Assembly: GCA_047495785.1 (NCBI GenBank)
Contig: JBLDXI010000055.1
Location: forward strand, 1,922,001-1,986,000
Direction: 5' to 3'
Length of the DNA stretch: 64,000 nt
DNA from: Lepidodermella squamata
Taxonomy: Eukaryota; Gastrotricha
Position numbers and translations under genes: made by a program. Below are positions 46,033 through 59,945 of the stretch, one piece after another; position 1 is the stretch's first letter, and every line of letters begins with the position of its first letter. The notes under the pieces are model-generated. The model worked only from the letters and a program-made list of their open reading frames with translations, was not told the origin of the DNA and did no database searches.

Positions 46033-49000
46033 TCAGAGCATCGCAGCGTTTTTACTCGAGGCAGCAGCAGTTAGCGTGGCAGAAGAAGACGAGCCTACAT
46101 TGAGCTTGAGATCTTTCATAAGTCCGTCTAAACAGCTCATTTCGGCAGCAGTCGCCGCCAGGTCTTCATCCGTAGAATGAAGTTGCGGTGGCGCTGGCGG
46201 CAAGTGAACATTCAAACCTAGATTATCGGCACTGCATAGGTTAGACGCCAACGTCGCTGACGATGTGCGATCAGGCTGCTGTGAGCCGCTGCAGGAATTG
46301 CTACCAGTGGTCGATGACGACGACCCAGACGCCCGCCCCTGGCCTGGCGTGGGCGGTAAAACTCGAGACAAATGCAGACTGAACGGGGTTTTACAGTTTG
46401 ACGGCGTGCCCGATTGCGATTGCAGCGGCTGAAAGCTGGAAAGACGAGGCCGTTCAGCAGATGTCGAGACGCTACTCGACGCAACTGACGGGCTGTTGGT
46501 AGCGCCATTGAAGGACGCGGCTAGATTGTTGGCGGTTGAGCTCGACACTGAGCCAGCTCCGCCACCACCGTACGAGCTGCTTGAAAGCGATGCCCGCTGT
46601 CGCTGCAGCTGCGCGTGAACGCTCGCGTCAATGTCGCAACCGCTGTCGGGCGTTTGAGCAGGGGGCGGCCCAGCGAACAGGCTCGCGGCTCCACTGCTCG
46701 TCGTGGTGAGCAATGGCTCGTACCGCATCGAATTCGGACCGGGCGATGGCATTGTAGCTATGCTGAGCCTTGGCAACGTTTGGTGGCTGAGGAGTTGCTG
46801 GTGTTGACGGTGCGAATGGGCATGTTCCGCCACGTTCAGCAATCCACTGCTGAGCATGGCAGCCGGGGAGCCACGGTGTTGGAAAGCTGCAATCCTATTC
46901 GCTGCAGCAGTAGCAGAATTAACATCTACCATAAAGTCATCAGCTTCCGACCCAACATTGTTTGAATGCCGATAGCCATTTTGTAGGAGAGGATACGAGT
47001 CGTGACAAATAGTGGCAGCCGAAGTTCGGCCGTTGTAAAGCCGTTGACCGTTGCCCGTCGCTTGCCGGTACAGCGTAGCAGAGGCCCCGTTAGGAGAACA
47101 CATCACCGAATTTGCAGCTTGCCGTGCAAGTTCGACCGCTTCTCCGCCTATGATGATAGTCTCGCTATCGTAGGCATCCATAGCATGGTACATGCGGGCA
47201 TCGTGGCTTGCACGATGTCTCGCACTGGAACTTGAACCATTCTGCATATCGTCAGACATAGTCATTGCAGAAATGCCACCAGGGCCACCGCCGCCGAGCG
47301 TTGACTGCAGTTCGGCGCTTGAAATCAACTGCTGACGAAGTTCGAGGTGTTCGCGCATCGCCCACAAATCGGCATTACTGGGTGGCGGCAGTCCGTTTCC
47401 ATCTGATGGCGCCATTTTTCCGACCCCGCAACCGCCGCCGCCACCATTAGAGGCCAACCGACCAGCGCCCATAGATTCAGATTTACTAAGGCGCATTTTA
47501 TTCGAAGAGCGGGGTGTGGAGATTTTGCGACAGACAAACACAGCAACACTGGCAATGGTCGCCACTAGCAGACAACCGATTGCCGCAGATACCGCAAGCC
47601 AGAGTGTGCCAGCACTGGAATTACTGATCGCGTCATGTTGCTGTTGCAAGTTATCGCCATGTCGTCCAATTATGGGATGTTGTGTAGTTTCAAAGAATGT
47701 TGCTGTTGAAGTGCGTACCATGACATGGTTTTCAAAGAAAGTCGGCTCGAACGGCCACGCATCGTCGCCAACGTCGTTGCTCGCCAGATCTGCGCGACTC
47801 CCATCGGCCCTGTTGTGATTGTTGTTGTTGTTGGGCCGAGATGCAACCAACGGCTCGTCCTCTTCGTCAGCCAAGGCTGGCGATGGGGTTTGTCGATGTA
47901 TAGCAGGTGTTCGTATGTGCACAGGTACCGAGGTCGGCCCGTAACCTCGGGCAGTTTTCGCCTGCACCTTGAAATAGTACGTTGTGTCTGGCTGGAGGCG
48001 GCGAATGAGAACACTAAATCTATCCCCGTTGACGCCAATTACTTGCCAGTCTCGTTCGGCGCGATTAGGAGAGTGTGCTGAATAGAAAACTACGTAACTT
48101 GTGACTATGCCGTTACTCTTAGACGGAGCCTGCCAGCTGACCCGTACAGTTGAGCCTCGGGAAGCAGCCGCGGACGACGCGACTTCGGCGACTTTAACCT
48201 CGCGCGGTGCATCACTTGGTGCTGAGTCAAGCGTACGGTTTGTAGCTGACATCGACCAGTCAGAAGTTTGAAGTTGACGAGATGGATGATCTGCGTCGAT
48301 GCGAACGATTCGCACCGCAAATTCATACTCAGTGAATGGTTCCAGCGAGTGGATGCGCACTGACGGCAGGGTCGAGTTCGCATAGCGCCAACGCATTGGA
48401 GCTGTAACTGGTACACCACCATTCGGCAGCTCTTGACCATTGTCAGGCATTGATAAGATCGGGCTATAACGAACCGTATACGTCACGTGGTATTCCTTGC
48501 CGGATGCCATTCCGTTGCCAGCACCGCTTCGTGCTTGGTGGTGATTGTCAGCGCGGTATGAATGACTATTGGGATCCGTCCAACTGACCACCATCGTGGA
48601 ATCTGAAATTGCGAATGCTTTTATGCCTAAGGGCACCGCTAGAGGTGGCGGCTTTGGTGCTGCAGCCTTTGGAACCTGATATTGGTTAGGGGCGTGCGAT
48701 TGCGAATCTTCGACAAACTCGCCAGAGGCAACAGCAGGGGTGCGCACAGCTTGAAAGACTTCCGGACCGTAGCCGTAGTTGTTGAACGTTCGGCAACTGA
48801 TGATATACTCTGAGTTTGGTCTCAGATTTGTCAGCACGTGCTCGGTTTTGGATGCGTCCAGCATGACCTGGTTGCGGTAAGGTTCGCCAACCCCAAAGCT
48901 GATGAAGTAACCGCGAACTAGAACGGCTGACGACGTTGCAGGTGGCTGCCAAGCGAGTAAAATCTGACTAGGTGACCGAGCTCTTGCCGTAAAAGCAAAG

Positions 49001-52000
49001 GGTGCCCCGGGCGTCGCTGTTTCGCTCATCTGCTGTTGCGGAGTTGTCACTACAACAGCATCGCTGAAAGGACCTGATCCGTTAACGTTGATGGCAGCGA
49101 CGCGGACGTCGTAGGCCGTATTTGGGATGATGTCCTTCAGGTGAACCATCGTCGTGATACCATCGGTTAACGCCAGTCGACCGACCGATTGAGCAGCTGT
49201 TGAGTGAGGCTGGAAAGCTACTTTATAGCCAGTTATAAGGCCGTTTTGCATATGGGCAGGCGGCGGATCCCAGCGTACAGAAATGCTAGTTGGACTGATA
49301 GCCGTGGCTTCGACCCGCTGCGGACTCCCAGATGGAGCTGTATTGAAAGTTTAAAGATTAATTATAGCACAATTCATTGATAATTTATAAGAGTAATACC
49401 GGCGCTTGGTGTCCAAACGGTGACATCGCGTGAAGCCGGGCCAAGAATAAGCTGTGCAGCTTCGCCTGTGCTTTCAGAACCCTGAACGCCAGCGCGTACG
49501 TAAAATGTATAGCCAGTATTTGGCTGTAGTGAACTCAATACGTGCGTGGTTTGGTGCCCTGTGTCCAATACAGTGGATTTATGACTTGGTATAAATCCCA
49601 AGTTATAGGTGTTACTTTACCTGGTATGTCGATGTAGCTGTCTTGAAGTGTGTTGCGACCGTTCGAATTAGCGCCGCCACGATAGTAAAGACGATATCGC
49701 TGAACGTTCTGCAGCGAGCGGGTGGCCTGTCCAGCGCGAAGGGTACCATCCGGTGCAGTTGCAGAGCCCGGCGCCGGCGGTTGCCAAGAAACACTCACCG
49801 TAGTTGGGCTGTTCAGTTCGGCGCGAACAGCACGTGGTTGCTGTAAGTGAGCTGAAGCAAACGTATCATCGTCACTAGCAGTCGACATGGATGATAGCAA
49901 AAGCGGCGGCGATGGCGATGGCATCATTTTTTCCGTGCTAACAACTACCGGATGGCTCATGGCGCCCACTGTCAGGGTAGAGGCACCGCTCGTCTTGAAA
50001 GCCACCGCGACTGTTGCTTCGTAACGCCGACCTGGCGAAAGTCGATCTATAAGAAGCTCTGGATTTGGTGCGAACATGCGGCGCATCCTGTTGGCAGCCT
50101 CAGCTAGGGCTTCGGCTTTGCTAAGCACAGTTGCAGAGCGAAGAAGAACGACATATCCCGAAATGATTGCACCGCTGCTGAGCTGAGGTGGTTCCCATGT
50201 CAGTCGGATCGTCGTGGCAGAGCGTGATGTGGCTCGCACGTTAGTTGGCTGCTTCTCCCGGTCGTTATCGGCGTCGCTTCGAATCATCGTTGCCGCAGGT
50301 GACACGAACGCGCCAGAAGCAGGGCTCTCTACGGCGAGGAATGTAGTTGAGACGAGTAATCCCGCATCATTTACGCCGAAACACTGGTAAATTCCCGAGT
50401 CAGACTCGGCAAGCGCCCAAAGGCTGAGCCGTCTACCGCAAGTTTCGCCGGTTGGGCCGTATTCGAAGAAAAACTCTCGGCTACCAGACGCCTCAACGGG
50501 CAGCTGGTCAGCTGTAAATGCAGCTGGATCAAGATAGTTGCCGTTGTGAAACCAGAAGAATTCTGCTGCATGCTCGACGCCGCAATCCAACTCAATTGAC
50601 GAACCCGTTGCCGCGAACATGGTTCGGCTGACGGCGCCGTTAGAGCAATACTCAGGTTTTGTAACAACTACCAACTGCACGTGCGCATCGATGAATAAAT
50701 CAGAGTCGCCTGAGCTCAGTGACGCGCGACATGTATACAACCCAGAATCTATGACCGTCGGATCGTTTATCTGCAAACTGCCCTGTCCCAACTTTTTATA
50801 GCGCTTCGATTCCACAGAAGACGAGCTGAAAAAAGAAGAATGAACAATTTTTAGTCTGCGAATATGTGTCAATGAAGTTTGGGAAACATTATATAAAAAG
50901 TACCTATGCAAATGTGTGATCATAATAAAAAAAACTCTTTCCTGACCCTAGCCATATTAACTTTCAATAAGTTTCAGTCAGTGCTTGTATCTTAAGCAAC
51001 GGCGAGGAAGATATAACTTCCAGCGGTAGTCATTCGGAGTTTTATTAACCGCCGAACTGCCAAAATAATACAAGTTGGAACGTTAACGCCGAGAGCGCAA
51101 ACAAAACAATAACATGTTTACGTTCGCGTCAGAAGCGCAGCGCATTCGCTAGCAAGCGATAACACGGTGGCGTGTTGATCAGAAGAAAACAACGCATAAG
51201 CTTACCGAGATTCGATTTCGTCGACCAGTGGCAGAGTTGCACCGTTTTTCAGCCACGCTATCGAAACGACAGCGCCTGCAACTTTTGCGCCAACTGCCGC
51301 CGCACCGCAGAAGAGTGTCACATGTGATGAAGGTGCCTTGACTACAGTCAATTTTTCAGCAGATCGTACCAAAAATCGAATTGAAGGTTCTATATCTATT
51401 ACGTAAACACATGTTAAGTGAACTGCATAGGAATGAAATTAATTCTACTCACCATTATTATCGGTTTCTTCTGCTGAAGCTTGACTGATAATAAAACGGC
51501 TAACAAAAGTACCGTCTGCCTTGGTACAAGTGTATTCGCCAAGGTCATCGGTGTTGATGGCAGTGAATTCAAGAAGCCGACCGTTGTCCAGCAAAGCGGT
51601 CGCTCGAAGCGAAGCGGCGCTCTCATCGGGAAACGGCACATCGTCGCGAAACCAATTGAATGGTTCGCTGATGTTGTCGTGGCCAAGCGTCAGAGAAGCG
51701 TTACTCAATGCCGACGACGAAATTGCACCAATGCCGCATGCCAGCACCACGGCATCTCCAAGCCTTACCGGCAGCCGTTGCGGTCTCTGTGCAGCCGTGG
51801 TGGGTGTTGGTGCTGCAGTAGAACCTTGTGGTTTAAGTACATGGGCGACGCGACTAACGATCGTTGCGTTGTAAGTGCGCCCACGGAACTCGACGCTGGT
51901 CGCGGCTCGACAGTTGTAGCCGCGCGCAATAGGCAGAGGGACGTCGGCAATAAGTGATGTTGGCGGCGGTTGCTCGGCAGCAGCGGCCGAAACGTAGAGC

Positions 52001-52290
52001 GATCCATTGGCGAGTGGTATGCGTATTTTATCTGCCACTGGGTCGACCTGACGCCCGTTGAAGAACCAGGCTATCGACGCACCGACGCTAGGTAAGAGCG
52101 CACGGTTGTTGGGTCCGGTGGCTGGAGCTGCCGTGGGTTGCGCCAGCAGGCATGTGAACACGGCTGATCGCCCGTCTACAATCCGCGCGGTGCCTGGCTC
52201 GACGGCAAAGTGCGGTAACGAAACTGCTGCCGAGATTTCATCTGCTAAGATAATTTTTAGCAGGCCGATATGCACTAGCAGCAACCGCAT
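46033..52290 (-). CDS. unc-40: netrin receptor of the DCC/neogenin/UNC-40 family
   Basis: Five coding exons (52290-51453, 51395-51206, 50825-49621, 49558-49400, 49337-46033) give about 1898 residues. These receptors guide axons toward or away from netrin. There is a signal peptide (MRLLLVHIGLLKIILA), then four Ig domains with the Cys and YxC motifs (AVFTC/YNC, VVLAC/YTC, VTLFC/YTC, IELDC/YQC). Six fibronectin III domains follow (for example TTIRLTWEPP, TVSVSWQPP, SISVRWDPPP, QILLAWQPP, TMVVSWTDP, TVRVSWQAP). A transmembrane helix at about residues 1373-1398 (LWLAVSAAIGCLLVATIASV) precedes a ~500-residue cytoplasmic tail. The tail ends with the DCC/neogenin P3-type motif (MSCLDGLMKDLKLN). It is longer than UNC-40 or DCC (about 1400-1450), mainly through low-complexity inserts. 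An acceptor AG just before the start codon (about 52303) implies a 5' UTR exon or a trans-spliced leader further right. Confidence 0.93.
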
Positions 52291-55200
52291 CACCACCGTC
52301 TGTGGAAATAAAAATTCGAAGTAAAGTAAAATTATTAGTTTCCGGTAATACTAGTATCGCGCCTGGAATGATGAAATTCTCAGGACGAGCATGTGTTGAA
52401 GACAGAGAGCTGCTCAAAGGCTGCGCAATCGTTCAAAATCAGGAGGAATACTAAGGGGATATCTCCGAACTGATTGCGCAATGCCGAGCTCGGAATGGTG
52501 GTATATCAGTTAAGTGGCGGCTTTGCGCGATTGGCGTAATATTATAACTTCTCTCGTAGATCTATATCTAAAGAACAAACCTTTTCTACATGCTGATTAG
52601 CCATTTGACGGGTCGTGTCTTTTCGTTAAATTGAGCAGCAGCCGTGGAAGCAAGTGATTCTTCGGAATGTCTGATTTTGCAACATATTTCAGACAATATC
52701 GGAAACCATTAAAACTTTGGCAAAACTTCCTATAACAACAAAACAGCAAGGATTTATGTAAAGGTATTGTATAGAAAAGGAATTGGTAAGTTGTGAATAA
52801 TAAGAAAGGGCGAGTTCGTCAAGCGTGCGAATGGCCTTCATGCATTACAAAGCTATCTGACTAGGTGAGCTTGTCAGAACTTGTCAGACTTCTCGAAGTT
52901 GTCACGCGCGCCTGAATCGGCTTGGCCGAACCTGCACGTTGAATGCCCTTTGCAGAAAGGATGCTGTAGCGCCGTAATTGGTTGCCTACCTCACAAACAA
53001 CTCTGAATAATAATGAAAGTTGAATGACAACACTGTGGAAACTGCTTGTTGGCAGCGAAACAAATTGAATATTCAACAGGCTCTCGTTTTTGACGTGATT
53101 TGAATCAACAAAACGGTTGATATTATTGCTACCTGCGTAAGAGTATAGCCGACGGGCCAGAACGCCGCCGGCAAAGAGAGCTTCTTGGCAGAGCAATAAG
53201 TATAACCATTGATGATTATGATGATGATTGCGATATCGATAAACAAAAAGATTGTGAGGGAGCGGCGTTGAGAAAAGCGATATCACGCACGCATTTGCAT
53301 TTTGCATTTTGTTGTTGTAATTAGAGCGAGAGGGGAACGGAAAATAACCTAAATCACACTTTCTTCGTGGGCGCTGATGATGATCGCAGACGAAAGAAGA
53401 AAGATGGCCAGCTGAGTTTGGGTGTGATGTTGTTATTAGACGAAGTATTACAAGACGTTGTAAATGCTTTGTATGCAAAATATCGATATTGCAACAATTT
53501 GCGCGCCTGCTTTTTCTCGGCCTGTTTATTAGTAGGCAAAGCTGCCGACAGCGCTGCACGGCCTTAATCGGGCGATTGATGATCCAGCGCGCCCTTCATC
53601 TCGGCCGGCTCGGCTACACTGTCGCAAAATAACAGAGCTGATAATCTAAACAAAGAGCGCTTACAGGCTATTAGGATAACACATTCGTCGGCCACAAAAA
53701 ACTTGCCGAAAAAACAGAGCAACCCTTGTTCCGATGAACTGGTGCTTGTGAGTGATTGTGAATAATATGATTTAGCGGATGATGAATAATTGCGAACTAA
53801 ACGAGCATAAATATTACGTTTAAAAAAGATGCACCTGCGCGAATATTACCTCCCGCAATTACCTGCACAAAGAGCAGGGGAGCAAAGATCCTCGGAGGCA
53901 GCAGCATTTGAGGCAAGAAAGCAAATGATGTAAGCTGAGTAATGGCGTGTTTCAGTAAATATTCAATATTATAGGATATATAGTGTACAGTCGAGTGGTT
54001 CATCATCGAAGAGCGCGCGGGCGTGGTGTTTGTTATCATCGGCAAGTACACGCCCTTAACAGCCCGGTCCGATCATTTACGAGTTACGTGGCCAAGGTGT
54101 TATCATCGCGTTATATATATACTATTGACCATCCCAATACGGCGAATTAATATTGTTGCGCGAGCAATAACAGACACTTGAACGTGAATCGAACAAGGCG
54201 AGGCGGGGCGATACGATGAGAACAGAATCTCACAGACCTTGGCATCGGCAAATTATTTACCTAGCTGGTCATTAATAATGATAATAATAAAGACAATAAT
54301 AGCAGTTGAGTGAAGAGAAAGAGAGCGAGAGGGATAGATCGGTTTCCAACGATGATAAATACTCATGAACAACAAACATTATCACTCGATCAATGCGAAA
54401 TAGGTCTGGCGTTTCTTGAAATATCGCGGGGGGAAAGTCGAAGGTTAGGTGTGCGAACCGGAAGGTGTTGCTGTAAAAACAATGATGATAATGATGATAA
54501 CAAAGCCATTGAGAGCATTGTTTGACGATGGGTGCTGATAGCAGGTGGGAAGACACGTTTCGGGTCGTGTCGTGGTCAAATAAACCTGCGCGATATATGC
54601 TCTAAGGTGAGAAGAGCGATCGGAAGTGTACTCCGAGGTACACTCCGAAACGTCGCGGTACTGACGCGAAGCAATCGAATAAAGAATAAAGATAGGTGGG
54701 GTTGGCTTCTTGTTGTTTGCCGAGCTGTGAAACTAAATTATTGCAGAGCGTTGTCGAGTCATGCTGATCGGCGGCGACGAGTCGCGCCTAATGTAATAAA
54801 GCGCCCATGTTGGCGCTTGTGGGCTCACGCGCGTGAAAAGGCGCGGCAAATATATGTAATATACGCTATATTGTTACTTGCCGATGACGACGACGCCAAT
54901 TAGCAAAAATGCAGAAAATTTCAAACACGTCGTCGATATAGGGTTAATAGTAGGTATCAGCATCAGCATCGTATAGCGCAAATTTTTCGATTCGCCAAGC
55001 GATGAAAAAGAGAGTTGCTCTCGAGAATGCAATGAGGGCCACGCGCACGCGGGAAGATCATGATGGCCGGAGTTTGCGAGGTCACCCGACGCGCTGCCTG
55101 TCATCGATAGCGATCCGAGCCTAATTCAGTCAGGCAACCTGCTCGTTCCGATGTATTCAAATTGATACGCGCGAGTGGAACAGTATAGCATCGATTCGCT

Positions 55201-57905
55201 ACTATAAGAATCGCAGCTAAATTGATTACAGAGTTTCGGGACTATAACACTAAAATGTAAATTCAGACTTATTAATTACTAATTAATTATGAAGTTGCTG
55301 TTCTGAAAGGTAAGTTATTCGGTAATAATTTGCAGATGCGAGGAGCAATTACTTGGTGGTGGTGGTGGCGGACTCCATTGCGCAATCATAGCGAGAGTAG
55401 GATTCAAGAAACTTGATCCGCGTTGATAAATTTGCCATTATCATCGTTGAAGAAATCAACGCCGCCGTTGATGAATCGCACAGAGATAGGAACAAAGGAT
55501 CGCCCAATATGTTTACAGGAAAATTACAAACATCTAGTGGCCGTGTTTATTGCATCGAATGGCCGGCACACAACAAAGGCGGCTTTGAATAATAAATCGG
55601 CTGAGATGATGACCATTGATTTTTTGATCACAGTTCACAGCTTGATAACATGCGTGAATAGTGCTAGCAATAGAAGGAAAGACTACGTCGTGGAAAGACG
55701 ATCTTACCGCTTAGGATGTCCAAGGAATCAGAGGCTCTGATGATAAATACAAAACACATAACAGTTGATACTTAATATGAAACGTTTTTTCAGCTCTTAA
55801 GAGTAGGCTAAATACAGAATAGACGCAGAAAGTAACTTTAAATTAAGGCTGTATGCTAATAAGCCGTACCTATAAATCAGTCAACTTAGTATAGACGCGA
55901 ATGAAAGGCTTTTTATAAAAACGGGAATATTGCATCAATATTTGGTTATTGGTTACACGAACAAGCATAGCTACAGGGACATTTATTTCCGCGTTATATA
56001 CCTGTCCAATATTTTCTGACATATATATCATATATAGCGAACGAAAAACGGCGACAACAGCCATAGCGAAAACACAAAACGCGCGTTTGTTAGGAATAGC
56101 CGCGACTTGTTTATTAATGCAATTATTAGTAAGCGAAGCGGTAGCCATTTTGTTGCCCGCTTGCGTTGTAGTAAAATATTCAAGCCTGGAAGGCAAACAA
56201 AAATCAATCGAAAAGGGGTGATGCTCAGCTATAACGTATATAACTGGTGATAAATTGTAGTATGACTTTTTAGTATGTCACTAAGAACAAGTAGACCCAT
56301 AGCACCTGCGATATCAACTGTTGCCTTTTATGAAGATATACCGAAGTATACGCCGGAGACTGAGACACAATAAATGCAGTTCTGGGGTGATTGAAGATTG
56401 ACGTGTACTCTTAATAGAGACGAACTATGATGAATCAAGTTGAGACACCGAGACCGGCGGTCTGGAACTGTCTCAAGAAACCAGACATCCAGACGATGAT
56501 TGCTATAATTGGCCGCGATGATTTGTTGAGACTAGGCGCTATATTTTCAATCAAATAAACGTATTTTGCTTGCGCAACGACACGCCAGATTGCTGACGGC
56601 TTTATTGTACGCTGGTCGACTGGCGGGCAACACGTCCGCTGAGGATAATGCTATTAGTGGCCCGCCTAAAGTGTGGTGATAATCGAATAAGGGTCATCGC
56701 CCGGCTTTAATCGCCCGGTCATCCGGGCGGTTCGCCGAGTTGCGCAACAGCGAAAATGTTGCCGAAGGCGTGTCAAGCCGCGCCGTTCAAGAGCGCAACA
56801 CTAGCAGTCTTAAGAAAAATCTTACAATAATACTTATTAACAATATTAATAAACAAAACTTTATTAGCCATGATTATGGCTGGCAGCGCATGCGCGACCG
56901 GCTGGACCACCGGGTCGTCTTGCACCTGCATAGCGAAAATTATCCAACACAGCAAACGAGCTTCTTTTCACCGTTTTAAGTTTCGCGATGAAAACGCTAC
57001 GGCTTGGTGCTTTGTTATTTGTCGCGTGTTTAATTGGTTTTAACAACTAACTCTAGGTAGCTATGTAATTGAAGCGCCGCACTCGGTGATTGTAAGTGGT
57101 GATTTACAAAAAAGTGAATCACAGTCGCAGAAACAAGCGTCAAGAACTTAAGTTGAGACTTATTAGCAGTGAATAATGCTCAAAATAAAAAACAACTATC
57201 TAAAGAAAATATGTTGAAAATTTCTCAGTTGTTATATATCTACAGGTAAGATTACCTGTCAACAACAAACAAGACTAGGCGATAATCGTGGTGTTTACAC
57301 CGATGGGCGTGCCTCGGTACTTGTCTCGCCCTAAAAAAACACTTGATTGTGCGTGTCCAATGCTGAAATTTTCAACCGATGCACTTGTCGAAAAACACCT
57401 GGAACGAGAGGTGAGAAGGCGCTGGTACAATGCATAATCGTCAATACACGCCAAAATGAAGCGCGATCACGCAATATGAAAATAATCGCAAAATTTACCA
57501 GCTGAGTGTATGATAATATGGTACTCAGGAATCGTTTGGTTCACGCATTTATATTAAAGCACCAGAATGAAAAGAGTATAACAGCGATGGCAATAAGAAT
57601 GAAGAAGGTTTTGATCGAAATATGAAAAGGATTGGGAATTGGGAGGAGTAAAGGAGGAGTATGTGCTGATCCAGCGAGTCGTCCATTCGTGTGCTGTTCC
57701 AGCGGGACCTTCAACCCCGCTAAGAAGCCGGTAGTCATCTTCAGTCAGACAAATGAAGGTTATATAAAATAAAACGGCAATGTCAAATTGTTAATTTTTA
57801 ATTGCACCGAACAAGAAATAAGAACACTAATAAGTGAATTCTTCCAGCTTTCTGAGTCCTGTCATAACTAGAAGACGAATTGCGATCATTCGTATGAAGT
57901 CAGAA

Positions 57906-58126
57906 TACTGTATATCTACTAATTTTCGGTTTGATCTTTGAATTCGGTGTTTTTGCAAAAATACCGAAATTAAAACCACCGAATATTAATTCTAATTAAA
58001 ATAAATCATTTTTTTCCTCAGCGGCCAACGTAAAACCGAATTCAAATCCACCGAAATTTAATGTACAGGGCCAAAATCTCCAAAACCGAAAATTAATGAC
58101 CACCGAAAATTAGTAGATATACAGTA
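57906..58126. mobile_element. small MITE with 25-bp terminal inverted repeats
   Basis: The left end, tactgtatatctactaattt and the next five bases, is the exact reverse complement of the right end, which finishes agtagatatacagta. The outer bases are TA on both sides, compatible with a TA target-site duplication as used by Tc1/mariner-like elements. The interior is AT-rich with several ccaccgaa words. At about 220 bp it cannot encode a transposase. Confidence 0.7.
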
Positions 58127-59914
58127 TATATCGAAGTAAGATTATCGATATCATTTGCAAGCCACCGTTGGGAATAGGTACCTATATAATTGCGCAAGCT
58201 GCTATGATGCTAAGCGCAAACAGAGAGTTCTTAGAGGGCTGCCTCGACTCCCCCTGTCAAATACGGCACTTGGTTATATTTTGGGCGTGCGCGCAACATC
58301 AACATTAATAGACTGAAATAATTGCACCGAACGAGCGCGCGCGCGACGTTGTTGAGTGCTTTCGAAGTGTTGCTGCTCCAACGCTCCGCAAACAAACGCG
58401 ATTCTTCGTTCGACGGGTGGGCGGAGGCGCGGTTAATGGATGCGATACCAGCGTCACCAGCAATGGCCCGCAGGTGTTTTGTTGCCGCCGCCATCGTTAT
58501 TATTACTAGTATTGTTATAATATTATTCTGTCAACAAAAACTAATCAGGCGATTTGTCATGCATTTCTCATGATGCGAGGGCGTGTTGGCGCGCCAACGA
58601 TGCGGGAATATAGTGGAAATGTATCGAGGCTTCGCAGATAAGGAGACCACAAAAACAGCGCAAGTGGCAATGGGCTTCCGGTGTTTGCTGTAATTATTTT
58701 GGATATATGGCAGATTTACCATCTGCTTATGGACTCACTCAGGCTTGCGTTCAACGCAAAACGCTCGTTAACTGAAGGCAGGTGAATCGAATAACACGCA
58801 AAGGGTCACGTTCGTCGGCATCTTATCGCGCGTGCGCCGTCCCGCAGCCAGTGGCATTGACTCTTGATACAAGTTAATTCCTCGATGCGTCAAAACGTGC
58901 CCGCCCGCCAAATTTCTTGTTTTCTCGGGCAAGAATTCGTTGGGTAGCATAACATGCGCGCTACCCGAGTCCATAATAGTGCTGGCGATATATCGTTTTC
59001 GCTAATAGCCTTGTATCTGCGAATACACCCTCTCTCACCGATAAGGAAATAATGAAGGAGAGGCGAAGAGAAAAATTGCACGCGTGTGGTTATCAACTGT
59101 TCTTTAAGCGCAGGGTCGTTGAATGTTTTCTTTTTCTAAGAGCAAGATTAAGCGCATCCGAAGATTTTTGATATACAATAGTTGCGGCTGCATATTATGA
59201 GTCATTTATGATCTCGCGGCGATTATCGATGCGTGTGTCGCCCTTGATCGTCAAGTCTATCGAGCATACACCCGCGTGCAAGTTTATGAAAACACTGCCA
59301 AGGTTAACAACACAGCGCACGTTCAACATTCCCCAGTCACTGCTAACCATCACGACCGCATCAGCGGAAAAATAACGTTGCGACTATGAATAATGGTGAG
59401 AAAGGCTCAGTTTAGAATAGGTATCTATCGTACCTCCAATGCAGACGCGGTGAAAAACGATAGTTATTTGGCTCTCGGAGTTTCACAGTGATGATGGAGG
59501 CTAAATGACGGCAATAAGTATCAAGGTATCAGGTATTAAGACGGCAAAACCGTTTTATCACAAATAAATGGGCCTAATTGAATGAAAATAGAAAAGGAGA
59601 GTATACACCAATCTGGCCGCCTCTTATATGTGATCATTTTGTAACAAAGATGCGATGGCTGGAGGTGACGCGATTTTGTATGATAAAATTGTAATCTCGC
59701 AAAATGCTCAATGTCATTTCAATTAGAAAGCGAAACATTTTTGTCAAAAGCGCAGGGAGTGAGCCACTCAACAAAATCAACGCAAAAACGACAAAAACGA
59801 CGCTACGCGCATTTAGAGCCGCCTTAATGCGACAGTAAAGAATGGCTGATGACGACACAAAAATGTAATAGATATAATTTCACGGCCAAAGTAGAGAGAC
59901 CAACAACATGGCGT

Positions 59915-59945
59915 TGTTGTGTTGTTGTTGATGATGATGATGATG
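59915..59945. repeat. GTT/GAT trinucleotide repeats
   Basis: Short tandem runs of gtt then gat units in the gene-poor region. An ordinary microsatellite. Confidence 0.6.
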
